The notes under the pieces were generated by a model, which saw only the letters and a list, made by a program, of their open reading frames with translations, was not told the origin of the DNA and did no database searches. 64,000 bases of DNA from Nitrospirales bacterium. Its GTDB lineage: Bacteria; Nitrospirota; Nitrospiria; Nitrospirales; UBA8639. A program made the position numbers and the translations under genes. The stretch covers positions 55,943-119,942 of the forward strand of contig JALDRK010000009.1 in NCBI GenBank assembly GCA_031315915.1, written 5' to 3'. This document shows positions 45,166 to 56,162 of this stretch, one piece after another (within the stretch, counting starts at the first letter, position 1; the number at the start of each line of letters is the position of its first letter).

Positions 45166-46623
45166 ATGTCCATCGTTCTCTATAACACCCGCAGCAAGAA
45201 GAAAGAACCTTTCGAACCGTTGCGGTCCAAAGAAGTGAGCATGTATGTCTGCGGAGTGACCGTCTACGATAATTGTCATTTGGGACATGCGCGTAGTGCT
45301 TTGACCTTTGATATCATTCGACGCTATTTCGAATTTTCCGGATACCAGGTCACCTATGTCCGAAACTTCACGGATATCGATGACAAAATCCTTAATCGAG
45401 CCCAAAAAGAAGGTGTGCCCTGGCAAGATATCAGTGAACGGTATATTCAAGCCTTTTACCGGGATATGGGAGCTCTTGGCATCACCAAGCCCCATGCTGA
45501 GCCTCGGGCCACCCAACACATTCCCGATATTCTGAGGATGGTTGAAGGGCTTGTGACTAAAGGGCTGGCCTATGTGGTCGATGGGGATGTGTATTTTTCA
45601 GTGGGAAGATTTCCGACCTATGGCCAATTGTCCGGGAAAAATCTTGAAGAATTGCAGGCAGGAGCACGAATCGAAGTGGACCCCCGGAAGCAGGACCCCA
45701 TGGATTTTGCCTTGTGGAAGGCCTCAAAACCTGGTGAACCGGGATGGGATAGTCCATGGGGGAAAGGCCGTCCTGGCTGGCATATTGAATGTTCGGCCAT
45801 GTCTGTCGCCCAATTGGGTCCGACGTTCGATATCCATGGGGGCGGGAAGGACTTGATTTTTCCCCATCACGAAAATGAAATCGCCCAATCATGCGGCTAC
45901 ACCGAAAAGGAATTTGCGCGCTATTGGGTCCATAACGGTTTTGTGACGGTGGATAAAGAGAAAATGTCCAAGTCTCTCGGAAATTTTTTCACGATTCGGG
46001 AAATATTCGAGGGGTCGCCATATTCAGAAATACATACAGCTGAATGTCTTCGGTACCTATTTCTATCCACCCATTATCGGAATGATTTAGGATTTTCCGA
46101 TCAGGCATTGAAGGAATCAAGATCCGCTGTGGTTAATTTCTACGGACTCTTTCAGCGATTGGAGGAGCCGACCTCATTTTCCATATTGACAGGAGACAAA
46201 GAGCTTGAGGACTCGATAAGCAATTTTGTTGAGAAGTTTGAAAACGGAATGAAGGACGATTTTAATACTCCCCAGGCACTTGCAGCTTTTAACGAATTTC
46301 GCGGGAATGTGAATAAGTTAATAAATATTGGTTTATCCAGACAGGGACGTGAAAAGGCAAAAGGTATTATTAAGAAATATGGAATGCCCCTTGGCTTATT
46401 CCAAATCTCAGTAAAAGATTGGTTAGTTCAAGTTAGTGTTTCAAGGGAAATCCCATATGAAGTGCGAAGTGCAGATCAATGGATCGAAGAACAAATCCAA
46501 CTACGAAAAGAAGCCCGAAAGCGAAAAGATTTTGGCGTTGCTGATCAGATTAGAAAAGCCTTAGCTGAACAAGGGATTATCTTGGAAGACCGACCCGATG
46601 GTACCACGCGATGGAAACGATGA
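45166..46623 (+). CDS. cysS: Cysteine--tRNA ligase
   Basis: 485 residues. HLGHARS is the HIGH motif and KMSKSLGN the KMSKS motif. The zinc ligands include the Cys in YVCGVTVYD and those in WHIECSAM, with HHENEIAQ. The C-terminal anticodon-binding helical domain is complete, ending in DRPDGTTRWKR. It is the cytosolic synthetase. It starts three bases after the preceding gene. Confidence 0.97.
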   Translation: MSIVLYNTRSKKKEPFEPLRSKEVSMYVCGVTVYDNCHLGHARSALTFDIIRRYFEFSGYQVTYVRNFTDIDDKILNRAQKEGVPWQDISERYIQAFYRDMGALGITKPHAEPRATQHIPDILRMVEGLVTKGLAYVVDGDVYFSVGRFPTYGQLSGKNLEELQAGARIEVDPRKQDPMDFALWKASKPGEPGWDSPWGKGRPGWHIECSAMSVAQLGPTFDIHGGGKDLIFPHHENEIAQSCGYTEKEFARYWVHNGFVTVDKEKMSKSLGNFFTIREIFEGSPYSEIHTAECLRYLFLSTHYRNDLGFSDQALKESRSAVVNFYGLFQRLEEPTSFSILTGDKELEDSISNFVEKFENGMKDDFNTPQALAAFNEFRGNVNKLINIGLSRQGREKAKGIIKKYGMPLGLFQISVKDWLVQVSVSREIPYEVRSADQWIEEQIQLRKEARKRKDFGVADQIRKALAEQGIILEDRPDGTTRWKR

Positions 46624-47365
46624 TTCTTCCGGCCTGCTGTATGGATTTCACACGGTCTTAGAAGCCTTGCAGTCTCGGGCCCGTTCCATTCAACGGCTCT
46701 GGCTGATACGGCCGGACGGCCGCTTTTTTCCACTCACTCGTATAGCCAAAGAGCGGGGTATTCCTTTTTCCATTGAGCCGCGTGAGCGGTTGGACCATCT
46801 TGCCAACGATCGCCATCATCAGGGTGTTGTCGCCAAAATTGCTCCAAAGGAATATCTGGAAGGTGAGGAATTGCTGGATCTATTGTCCCAATCTTCCACT
46901 CCTGCCCTGTTGGTTGTCTTGGATCAAATTCAAGATCCTCATAATCTGGGAGCCGTGATTCGTTCGGTGGATGCCACCGGTGCCCACGGAATTATTATCC
47001 CCAAACATCGAGCGGTCGGTGTTACGGGAGGAGTGGCCAAAGCTTCGGCCGGAGCAGTGGAGCATGTGCGGATTGCCCGTGTGGCTAATACCGGCAAGTT
47101 TTTAGAAGCGTGTCAGAAACAAGGAATTGTCACGGTGGCGTTTGACCCCGACGGACAAGCTTCCTATGCAGAAATAGATATGACCAAGCCGGTCGCATTG
47201 GTGTTTGGAAACGAAGGGGAGGGAATTCGCCCGATTGTCCTGAGAAAATGTGACCACCGGGTCTACATTCCGATGCAGGGACGGATTCATTCGTTGAATG
47301 TCTCGGTCTCAGTCGCGGTGACCCTCTTTGAAGCGGTCAGACAGCGAATGGGGAGAAAGGGATAA
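46598..47365 (+). CDS. rlmB: 23S rRNA (guanosine-2'-O-)-methyltransferase RlmB
   Basis: 255 residues. An N-terminal substrate-binding domain (LLYGFHTVLEAL) is followed by the SPOUT knot: LDQIQDPHNLGAVIRSVDATGAHGI broken at the first turn, then ALVFGNEGEGI and VYIPMQGRIHSLNVSVSVAV. It methylates G2251 of 23S rRNA. The ATG at 46598 overlaps the end of cysS by 26 bp, which is a common pairing. Confidence 0.93.
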   Translation: MVPRDGNDDSSGLLYGFHTVLEALQSRARSIQRLWLIRPDGRFFPLTRIAKERGIPFSIEPRERLDHLANDRHHQGVVAKIAPKEYLEGEELLDLLSQSSTPALLVVLDQIQDPHNLGAVIRSVDATGAHGIIIPKHRAVGVTGGVAKASAGAVEHVRIARVANTGKFLEACQKQGIVTVAFDPDGQASYAEIDMTKPVALVFGNEGEGIRPIVLRKCDHRVYIPMQGRIHSLNVSVSVAVTLFEAVRQRMGRKG

Positions 47366-47375
47366 GTCCGGATCG

Positions 47376-47639
47376 TTATTTGATCTGGATCAACCCTTCT
47401 TGGATGGCAGCGTTCAGGAGCTGGGCCGCATTCGACACGCGAACTTTTTTCATCATGTTGGCGCGATGGGCCTCAACCGTCTTCACGCTAATTTTCAACC
47501 GTTGGGCGATCTCTTTATTTTTCAAACCGGACCAAATCAGTTGAAGGATTTCCTGTTCGCGCTGGGTAAGGGCTTCAGGCCTTTTCCGTTTGATGGGCGC
47601 CATGTCAGGTTTTTTCGGTTTAGGTTTGTTCAGCATCAC
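47376..47639 (-). CDS. Stand-alone LuxR/GerE-type HTH protein
   Basis: 87 residues. After a short basic, proline-rich leader it consists entirely of a GerE helix-turn-helix: LTQREQEILQLIWSGLKNKEIAQRLKISVKTVEAHRANMM. There is no receiver domain, so it cannot be controlled by phosphorylation in the usual way and may act with a partner or as a constitutive binder. It is divergent from the pilin cluster, starting about 125 bp from pilD, so pilD is a possible target. Confidence 0.85.
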   Translation of the reverse strand: MMLNKPKPKKPDMAPIKRKRPEALTQREQEILQLIWSGLKNKEIAQRLKISVKTVEAHRANMMKKVRVSNAAQLLNAAIQEGLIQIK

Positions 47640-47763
47640 GACCTCGGTCTTTTTTCTATAGGCGAATTAACTAAGGGAGAATATCAGGTCATTTTTTGAA
47701 AGTAAACCGAGAAATGTACGTAAACATACTCTAGAGGAATTAACTACGGGGTACATACCACAA

Positions 47764-48537
47764 ATGGCGCATTGGATAATGTGGGTGTGCATATTTATGC
47801 TGGGAACCGTGATAGGCAGTTTCCTAGCCGTCTGTATTCACCGGATTCCCCTGGGCCGATCGGTGGTGGCTCCCCGATCGGCGTGCCCGGCATGTGGGAC
47901 GCAGATTGCATGGTATGACAATGTGCCGGTCCTGAGTTTTCTCTGGCTGCGAGGACGATGTCGGGTCTGTCGGCAAGGCATACCGATTCGATACCCGCTG
48001 ATCGAAATTGCCAATGGATTGGGTTATCTCTTGGTGGCGTGGAAGTTTGGATTGGCCTGGGATACTGTTATCTATGCGGGGTTGATGTCTGTATTTCTGG
48101 TTGTGACGTGGATCGACTGGGATCACAAGATCATTCCGGACGTCATTACGTTGCCGGGTATTATCCTGGGATTTGTTTGTGCAAGCTTTTTCCTTCCTGC
48201 GGGGTGGGTCAATTCCCTGCTTGGCATTCTCGTGGGAGGGGGAGTGCTATTAGTGTTGGCTTGGTCAAGTCCCTACCTCTTTGGCAAAGAAGGCATGGGC
48301 GGGGGAGATATTAAGTTTTTAGCCATGGTGGGCGCCTTTCTTGGTTGGAAAGCGGCACTGTTAGCGCTTATGTTGGCTTCGATCGTTGGCGCAGTTTTTG
48401 GTATCGCTCTCTTACTGGCCAAGGTCATGGAACGGGGGCAATACATCCCGTTTGGTCCCTATTTGGCTCTTGGATCCGTGGTGGCCATGTTATGGGGACC
48501 AGAGATTTGGAATTGGTATTTTCATGGGTTCATTTAA
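47764..48537 (+). CDS. pilD: Type IV prepilin peptidase PilD (A24 family)
   Basis: 257 residues with about seven hydrophobic helices. The cytoplasmic zinc-ribbon-like loop has CPACGTQIAWYDNVPVLSFL and CRVCRQGIPIRYPLIE. The two catalytic aspartates of the peptidase are in TWIDWDHKIIPD and GGGDIKFLA. It cleaves and N-methylates prepilins in the inner membrane. It heads a cluster of four pilin-like genes that it should process. Confidence 0.95.
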   Translation: MAHWIMWVCIFMLGTVIGSFLAVCIHRIPLGRSVVAPRSACPACGTQIAWYDNVPVLSFLWLRGRCRVCRQGIPIRYPLIEIANGLGYLLVAWKFGLAWDTVIYAGLMSVFLVVTWIDWDHKIIPDVITLPGIILGFVCASFFLPAGWVNSLLGILVGGGVLLVLAWSSPYLFGKEGMGGGDIKFLAMVGAFLGWKAALLALMLASIVGAVFGIALLLAKVMERGQYIPFGPYLALGSVVAMLWGPEIWNWYFHGFI

Positions 48538-49033
48538 CCGAAAGGTGAAAAGCGTCAATCCGGATAGAACTCCAATGCCATTTGGGTCTGCTCATACAGG
48601 CTTTACCTTGGTTGAAATCATGATTGTTTTGGGTATCGTGGCTATCGGTGTTCTCATGACACAGGCATGGCTGTCCACCCAACTTCCCAAATGGAGATTG
48701 AATGGGGCTGTGAGGCAACTCGTCTCGGACCTGCAGGCGGCCAAAATGAAAGCGGTCGTCGACCGGAATCGACAGCGGATCATTTTTCAGGATGCGCATC
48801 GGTATGTGCTAGTGGACGATGACAACAACAACGGCAGTCCTGATCCGGGAGAAATTGTCGAATACCGGGACATTCAATCGGCTTATCAGGATGTCACCGT
48901 AACCGCGACGAATAATCCATCTTTCCTCCCCAGGGGCACGGCTTCCAATTTGGCGTCCATTACCGTCACAAACCCTGCAGGGACCCGAATCATTACTGTG
49001 AGCATTACCGGACGGGTCAAGGTCAAGACCTGA
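48524..49033 (+). CDS. Type IV minor pilin, GspH/FimT-like
   Basis: About 169 residues from the ATG at 48524; ATG 48573 would also do and lies closer to the cleavage site. The class III signal is HTGFTLVEIMIVLGIVAI with the conserved Gly-Phe cleavage site and Glu5. The C-terminal part (WRLNGAVRQLVSDLQAAKMKAV) fits GspH/FimT. DDDNNNGSPDPGE is an Asp-rich loop that might bind calcium. It overlaps the pilD end by 14 bp. Confidence 0.85.
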   Translation: MGSFNRKVKSVNPDRTPMPFGSAHTGFTLVEIMIVLGIVAIGVLMTQAWLSTQLPKWRLNGAVRQLVSDLQAAKMKAVVDRNRQRIIFQDAHRYVLVDDDNNNGSPDPGEIVEYRDIQSAYQDVTVTATNNPSFLPRGTASNLASITVTNPAGTRIITVSITGRVKVKT

Positions 49034-49055
49034 TGTGGTTGCCGTGCGGGAACCA

Positions 49056-49460
49056 ATGATGAATCCTAATCCACTCTGGACAAGTCGAAAATATCAACAC
49101 GGGTTTTCATTGCTGGAAGTGCTGGTGACGTTAGTAGTGGTATTTTTGGTGCTGTTGGGATTTGCAGGATATTCCACGGTCGCCAATAAGGGCATTAAGG
49201 CGAGTGAAAAAATGACCCGTGCTGTTATTCTGGCACAGGAAAAACTAGAAGATATTCATCGTCAAGGCCTTCCGGCGAATCTTTCCGGTCCCATAAGCCA
49301 AGTTGAATCGTATGGGAGTATTCTCGGAGCCCCTCACCATAAACGGACCTATTACATTCAACCTCACACGCCTATGCCGGGGTTGCACACCATACAGGTT
49401 GAAGTCCAATGGGATAACGATACTCATCGGACGGTCGTTCAAACTTATATGGGAAACTAA
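49056..49460 (+). CDS. Type IV minor pilin, PilV-like
   Basis: About 134 residues from the ATG at 49056 (GTG 49035 is also in frame). The class III leader ends at HGFSLLEVLVTLVVVFLVLLGFAGY, with Glu5. The rest matches PilV-like pseudopilins (AVILAQEKLEDIHRQGLPAN). It probably sits in the priming complex at the tip of a type IV pilus. Confidence 0.8.
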   Translation: MMNPNPLWTSRKYQHGFSLLEVLVTLVVVFLVLLGFAGYSTVANKGIKASEKMTRAVILAQEKLEDIHRQGLPANLSGPISQVESYGSILGAPHHKRTYYIQPHTPMPGLHTIQVEVQWDNDTHRTVVQTYMGN

Positions 49461-49472
49461 GAGGGCAACTCT

Positions 49473-50081
49473 ATGGGTCAGGCGACCAATAAAGCCTTGG
49501 CAGGATATACCTTGGTTGAAGTGGTCGTGGCCTTGGGTTTAAGCCTATTCACCCTCAGTCTGTTGTATTTCATTTACGTCAAAGAGTTGAAGGCGCAACA
49601 GATTAGAGAAGATGTGCTGGATGCCCAACAGCGGGCTCGGGTCGTGATGGATTTGCTCAGCCGTGAGCTGCTGATGGCAGGATACGATCCCGCGGGCCTC
49701 AATCAGGATGCTGATCCAACCAACGATTTTCCGGGCGTGAGCCTAAACTCAACAGGCCTTCAGATCAAAGCTGATCTCAATGGTAATGGCCTCCTCAATG
49801 ATCCTAATGAAACCATTTTGTTTTCTCACGATCCCTTCACCCATACCCTTCGACGAAACACAGGCGGCGGGAATCAACCGTTTGCCGAAGACATCGAATT
49901 CTTTCAGGTGAGTCTGTTGGACCAGGCAGGAAATCAGACCGGAGTTCCAACAGAGTTTCGTGCGGTGCAATTGGTGGTCACTGCCAGAACGACCAAGCCT
50001 GATCTGAAGTATGCGCAGAATGGGGGATACCGAACGGTGGTGTTTCAGGAACGAGTGGTTCCAAGGAATTTGGCCCCATGA
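49473..50081 (+). CDS. Type IV minor pilin, PilW-like
   Basis: 202 residues with the leader LAGYTLVEVVVALGLSLFTLSLLYF. It is a class III signal with Gly-Tyr at the cleavage site and Glu5. RARVVMDLLSRELLMAGYDPAG is conserved in PilW. NGNGLLNDPNETI is an Asp/Asn-rich, calcium-binding-like loop. It overlaps the next gene by 4 bp. Confidence 0.82.
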   Translation: MGQATNKALAGYTLVEVVVALGLSLFTLSLLYFIYVKELKAQQIREDVLDAQQRARVVMDLLSRELLMAGYDPAGLNQDADPTNDFPGVSLNSTGLQIKADLNGNGLLNDPNETILFSHDPFTHTLRRNTGGGNQPFAEDIEFFQVSLLDQAGNQTGVPTEFRAVQLVVTARTTKPDLKYAQNGGYRTVVFQERVVPRNLAP

Positions 50082-51385
50082 GGGATAGAGTGGCTCAGTC
50101 AATCTATGGACCTTCCAACACCCAAGCCGGAGGAGCATTGCTAGCGGCTCTCATTCTGGTCGCGCTCTCCGGAATCATGGGGGCCACGATTCTGTTTGCC
50201 ACCTCCACCGATATACACATCAGCGGAAACTATCGTCGAGCTGTTCAAAGTCTCTATGCAGCAGAAGCCGGATTAGCCGAAACCCGACGCCGTTTGGTCG
50301 GTTTCCCTGGAACTCATCCCTGGTATGCCGGCGATTCCTTGTCCACCTACCAAGCCAATTGGTCGGCGTATGTTTTGACTGATGCCAGTTGGCAATTGCA
50401 ACAGGATCCCGCCTATTCGACCGGTTTGACCAACTATGTACCTACCAACGGGGACTTTATCAATACTCTTATCGTTTCAAATAGCCTTCAAACGGTACTT
50501 CCTTATTGGGCCAAGGTCCAACATAAATCCGAATATGACGCAGAGCAGGCCGGACATTCTGCGTCGATGCCCCATTATGTTGACGGCGATGGAACTTTCA
50601 CCACGCATTCAAAAAATAATCGTGGCCACCTCATTCGATTCGGGTATTCAGGGAATACCTCCGTCCAGCCTGGACAATTTTCTACTTCTGCCCCATCCCT
50701 CTACCCACCGGTGGAGGTCATCAGGAGTCAAGGGGAGGTGGAAGGAGCCATTTCAATTGTTCAAGCAGATGTCGCACACCAACCGGGGCCGCCCATCTGG
50801 GCTCCGGTGTATGTCGGGAGTCATATTCACCTGTCAGGCGGGGCGATTACTATTCAGGGGCATGATGCGTGTGGATTGCTCCCGGCCGGACTTCCTCCTA
50901 TTTTCTTAGGTCCTTCAGCCACAGTGGTCGGGACTGCCAGCCTGAACGGAAATCCGGGTGTCCCGCAAGTGGGATCCCAGGTGTTAAATTTATCGGGGTA
51001 TTTCAACCAACTCCAAGCTAGCGGTCAATCTATTCCGGGGGATCTAACCGGGGTGACACTTGGAACTGTAGCCTCGCCGGAGGTGCAGGTGGCAAAGCCA
51101 TCAGGAGGGATGCTGATCCTGACCAACGTGACCGGATATGGTCTTTTGCTGGTAGATGGATCGCTGAGGATTTATCCGCCATTTCATTGGGAAGGGATGA
51201 TAATCGTCTCTGGCCAGGCGACAATCGAATCGGGCCTCAGTCCGGTCCTCATCCAGGGGGTTGTGTGGGCCAATGAGCTTTCTGTCCTCAACAACGATGT
51301 GACCATAACCATGGATTCCTGTCCCATTTCTCGCATTCTTCGAATATTTCCCACAAAAGTATTGAACTGGCGCCAATTGCTCTAG
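50078..51385 (+). CDS. Type IV pilus assembly PilX-like protein
   Basis: 435 residues. The N-terminal GGALLAALILVALSGIMGATILFATSTDIHISGNYRR (split at the helix end) with LYAAEAGLAETRRRL matches the PilX N-terminal domain. It lacks the Gly-Phe-Glu class III motif, as is usual for PilX. The remaining 380 residues are rich in Gly, Ser, Thr and Pro and look extended. It ends the pilin cluster; no pilY1 follows. Confidence 0.8.
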   Translation: MRDRVAQSIYGPSNTQAGGALLAALILVALSGIMGATILFATSTDIHISGNYRRAVQSLYAAEAGLAETRRRLVGFPGTHPWYAGDSLSTYQANWSAYVLTDASWQLQQDPAYSTGLTNYVPTNGDFINTLIVSNSLQTVLPYWAKVQHKSEYDAEQAGHSASMPHYVDGDGTFTTHSKNNRGHLIRFGYSGNTSVQPGQFSTSAPSLYPPVEVIRSQGEVEGAISIVQADVAHQPGPPIWAPVYVGSHIHLSGGAITIQGHDACGLLPAGLPPIFLGPSATVVGTASLNGNPGVPQVGSQVLNLSGYFNQLQASGQSIPGDLTGVTLGTVASPEVQVAKPSGGMLILTNVTGYGLLLVDGSLRIYPPFHWEGMIIVSGQATIESGLSPVLIQGVVWANELSVLNNDVTITMDSCPISRILRIFPTKVLNWRQLL

Positions 51386-51463
51386 GCGCGCGCTCCCTTT
51401 TAAACTTATTGGGGAAGGGACCTATATTTCTCATTTTCCCTGAGACTTTCTATTGAGGCTAAA

Positions 51464-51508
51464 TGGGTCTTTTGATTGATTGCAGGGAAGGTAGGGCGTT
51501 CGTAAAAT
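51464..51508 (+). promoter_or_regulatory. Conserved box plus sigma-70 promoter of icd
   Basis: TGGGTCTTTTGATTGA (51464-51479) is followed at once by the -35 TTGCAG (51480-51485), a 17-bp spacer and the -10 TAAAAT (51503-51508). Transcription should start about 51515, giving a leader of about 80 nt to the ATG at 51593. The box, the distance and parts of the spacer (GGCG-TTCG) are shared with the aclB promoter, as described in the findings. Confidence 0.8.
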
Positions 51509-51580
51509 CCCAGGTTTGTAAAGTAGGGGGCGAAGTTCTTCATTAACCATATTGGGTGTGTTAATTCACCTAACTTGTAG

Positions 51581-53827
<2,247 letters not shown>

Positions 53828-53881
53828 GTTTCAACTGTAGACTAAGCTGCCGGTATTGTCTTGATACCGGGGACGTGCACA

Positions 53882-53920
53882 ACGAGCCGGCCTCCTGAAG
53901 GGGGCTGGCTCGTGTTTTTT
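53882..53920 (+). terminator. Intrinsic terminator of icd
   Basis: ACGAGCC with GGCTCGT, extended by GGCCTCC with GGGGGCT (G-U pairs included), gives a 14-bp stem with a TGAA loop and six T residues. A smaller hairpin, CCGGTAT/ATACCGG, precedes it at 53850-53870. Confidence 0.9.
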
Positions 53921-53929
53921 AACGTACTG

Positions 53930-54608
53930 CCCTTGAGCCATATCAAAATCATCACCCTTCCAAGAATGGGCGATGTCTCCATCGTGTGTAAGCCCAACCC
54001 AGACATTTCTGTTGAATCCCCCGTAGCCAAGCGCGATGAGACAAATCCCTGGGATGGGCTATTGGGGTCAGATTTGGCTGTCTGAAGTTGCCTTATCGGA
54101 CTTATTTCATTTATCAATTTTTCCCCTCTTCCCCACAAAAACTGACTGGGGTCAAAGTTCTGGAAATAGGCTGCGTGACAGGGCTGGCCGGCATTGTTGC
54201 GGGTCGGCTCGAGGCGTACACCATGTTTTCAGAAATCCGCCGATTACCCTCGAAGCGGTCAAGGAGACATGCCGGCTGAATCATGTCAGTCATGTGGAGA
54301 CGTGCACATTGGTTTAGTCTAAAAAATAAATTCAAAAGAGCAGTACGATTTGATTTTGGGCATTGAGGTCTTTTTATGGCAGGGAAATTTTAGAGCATAT
54401 TTCTCAGATTCTAGTACAAAAGCTCGCTCGGGAAGGGAAGGCTTATTTTGCGATTCCCAATAGACTAGGCTTGGATACCATCAAAAAACTCGGATTCAAG
54501 AAGGCGTTTCTCTTGGCAGTAAGACAAATTCCTCTTAACCTGGAATTCGTGAAAAGGCCATCGATGGGAAAAGTTGGGTTTCTCTATGAATTAACACATA
54601 GGGGTTAG
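53930..54608 (+). pseudogene. SAM-dependent methyltransferase, multiply frameshifted
   Basis: Pieces in three frames on the plus strand line up in the order of one small class I methyltransferase. They are SHIKIITLPRMGDVSIV (53936), GMGYWGQIWLSEVALSDL (54054), GVKVLEIGCVTGLAGIVAGRL (54151; motif I with one glycine replaced by valine), NPPITLEAVKETCRLNHVSHVE (54240) and LVQKLAREGKAYFAIPNRLG (54410) to the stop at 54608. Several indels and a stop break it. The start is uncertain because it follows the icd terminator closely. No function can remain. Confidence 0.75.
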
Positions 54609-54808
54609 ACCATCACTTCGGATCATCCGCTCTACAGCAGAAGCTAGGCGCCATTGATATTCCATGACCCACCACACAGGAAATAGCTCCCCCAAAATTG
54701 AGTTGTTGTTCTAAATGCTCAATTCTATGTCATTTTTTAAGCAATCCGTTGACGGAAAATAGACTCCCTCGGAAGGCTATTCCCTGGGACTTTTGAATGG
54801 GCGTAAAA

Positions 54809-54853
54809 TGGGTCTTTTGATTGATTGAAGCTTGGGCTGGCGGTTCGTACAAT
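54809..54853 (+). promoter_or_regulatory. Conserved box plus sigma-70 promoter of the aclB operon
   Basis: TGGGTCTTTTGATTGA (54809-54824), -35 TTGAAG (54825-54830), a 17-bp spacer and -10 TACAAT (54848-54853). The start would be about 54860, leaving roughly 70 nt of leader before the ATG at 54930. The remaining part of the 54609-54929 gap holds nothing I can identify. Confidence 0.8.
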
Positions 54854-54929
54854 GCTGCTTCCCATCGGGGTGGTGGGTCTCTCTTGTTGTGTCCTTAATC
54901 ATATTTAATCCCTGAAGGAAGGGTGGATT

Positions 54930-56126
54930 ATGGCAAAAGTTCTTGAAGGCCCTGGAATGGGCTTACTCCGCAAATGGGGCATTCAGACCCCAAATTATGT
55001 CGTGGTGACATCCGTAGACGAATTCGAACAACTGTCAAAGGTGAACGATTGGCTTCAAAAATCCAAGCTGGTTGTCAAAGCCCATGAGGCCCTTGGCTCT
55101 CGATTTAAGCTGGGCCTCGTGAAAGTGGGGTTGGACCTGGCTGCAGCCAAAGCGGCGGTCAAGGAAATGTTGGGAAGAAAGATTGAGTCCATCACGATTA
55201 AGGAAGTGATCGTTTCTGAAGCCATCGATCATAAAGAAGAGTATTATGCTTCTGCCAAGTCGACCCGCGACGGGGTGGATGTCATGGTCACCACTTATGG
55301 AGGGGTGGAAGTAGAGTCGAACTGGGACAAAGTCCAGAAATTGGCTGTGGAAATCGGGGAGGTCCCCACGGATTCTGCCTTGTCGAAATTAGTGAAAGAT
55401 GCGGGATTTACAGGAGACAGCGCCTCAAAAATGGCGGAGTTTTTGAAGAAACTCTTTACCTGCTTCGAAAATGAGGATGCCCAATACGTGGAAATTAATC
55501 CGGTAGTCCTTGATACCAAGGGGAACCTGGTGGCATTGGATGCGGTGACGCTGCTAGATGGTGATGCGAAATTCCGCCACAAAGATTGGACCTTTTCCTT
55601 TGCGGCTGAATTTGGCCGGTCCTACACCAAGAATGAAGAAGAGGTCATGGCGGTCGATGCCAAGGTGAAAGGGTCCGTGAAATTAATCGAGATCCCTGGC
55701 GGCAATATTGCCATGCTGCCGGCGGGCGGCGGAGCCAGTGTGTATTACTCGGATGCCGTGGTGGCTCGAGGTGGAAAATTGGCCAATTATGCGGAATATT
55801 CCGGTGATCCCCCTGACTGGGCCGTGGAAGTGCTGACCGAAAAGGTCTGCTCATTGCCCGGGATAAAACACATCATCGTGGGTGGAGCCATAGCCAATTT
55901 CACGGATGTGAAAAAGACCTTCGGCGGGATTATCAACGCGTTCCGGAAGGCCAAAGCTGAAGGGAAGCTGGACGGGGTCAAAATCTGGGTGCGGCGCGGC
56001 GGACCAAACGAGTTGCAAGGGTTGGCGGCTATGCGGGCCCTGCAGGATGAAGGATTCGATATCCACGTGTTTGATCGAAAAACCCCGTTAACGGACATTG
56101 TCGATATGGCCATGGCGGCAAAATAA
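54930..56126 (+). CDS. aclB: ATP-citrate lyase, beta (small) subunit
   Basis: 398 residues, the length of AclB in Chlorobium-type two-subunit ATP-citrate lyase. An ATP-grasp-like N-terminal part (MAKVLEGPGMGLLRKWGIQTPNYVVV, then VEINPVVLDTKGNLVALDA) and a citrate-binding C-terminal region (GGGASVYYSDAVVARGGKLANYAEYSG broken at the loop; NFTDVKKTFGGIINAF) are recognisable. With AclA it splits citrate to acetyl-CoA and oxaloacetate using ATP and CoA, the hallmark of the rTCA cycle. GAAGGAAGGG precedes the ATG. It heads the operon. Confidence 0.95.
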   Translation: MAKVLEGPGMGLLRKWGIQTPNYVVVTSVDEFEQLSKVNDWLQKSKLVVKAHEALGSRFKLGLVKVGLDLAAAKAAVKEMLGRKIESITIKEVIVSEAIDHKEEYYASAKSTRDGVDVMVTTYGGVEVESNWDKVQKLAVEIGEVPTDSALSKLVKDAGFTGDSASKMAEFLKKLFTCFENEDAQYVEINPVVLDTKGNLVALDAVTLLDGDAKFRHKDWTFSFAAEFGRSYTKNEEEVMAVDAKVKGSVKLIEIPGGNIAMLPAGGGASVYYSDAVVARGGKLANYAEYSGDPPDWAVEVLTEKVCSLPGIKHIIVGGAIANFTDVKKTFGGIINAFRKAKAEGKLDGVKIWVRRGGPNELQGLAAMRALQDEGFDIHVFDRKTPLTDIVDMAMAAK

Positions 56127-56162
56127 TTTCTTCTGAACCTCAGGACGTAGGAGACTGTTTCG

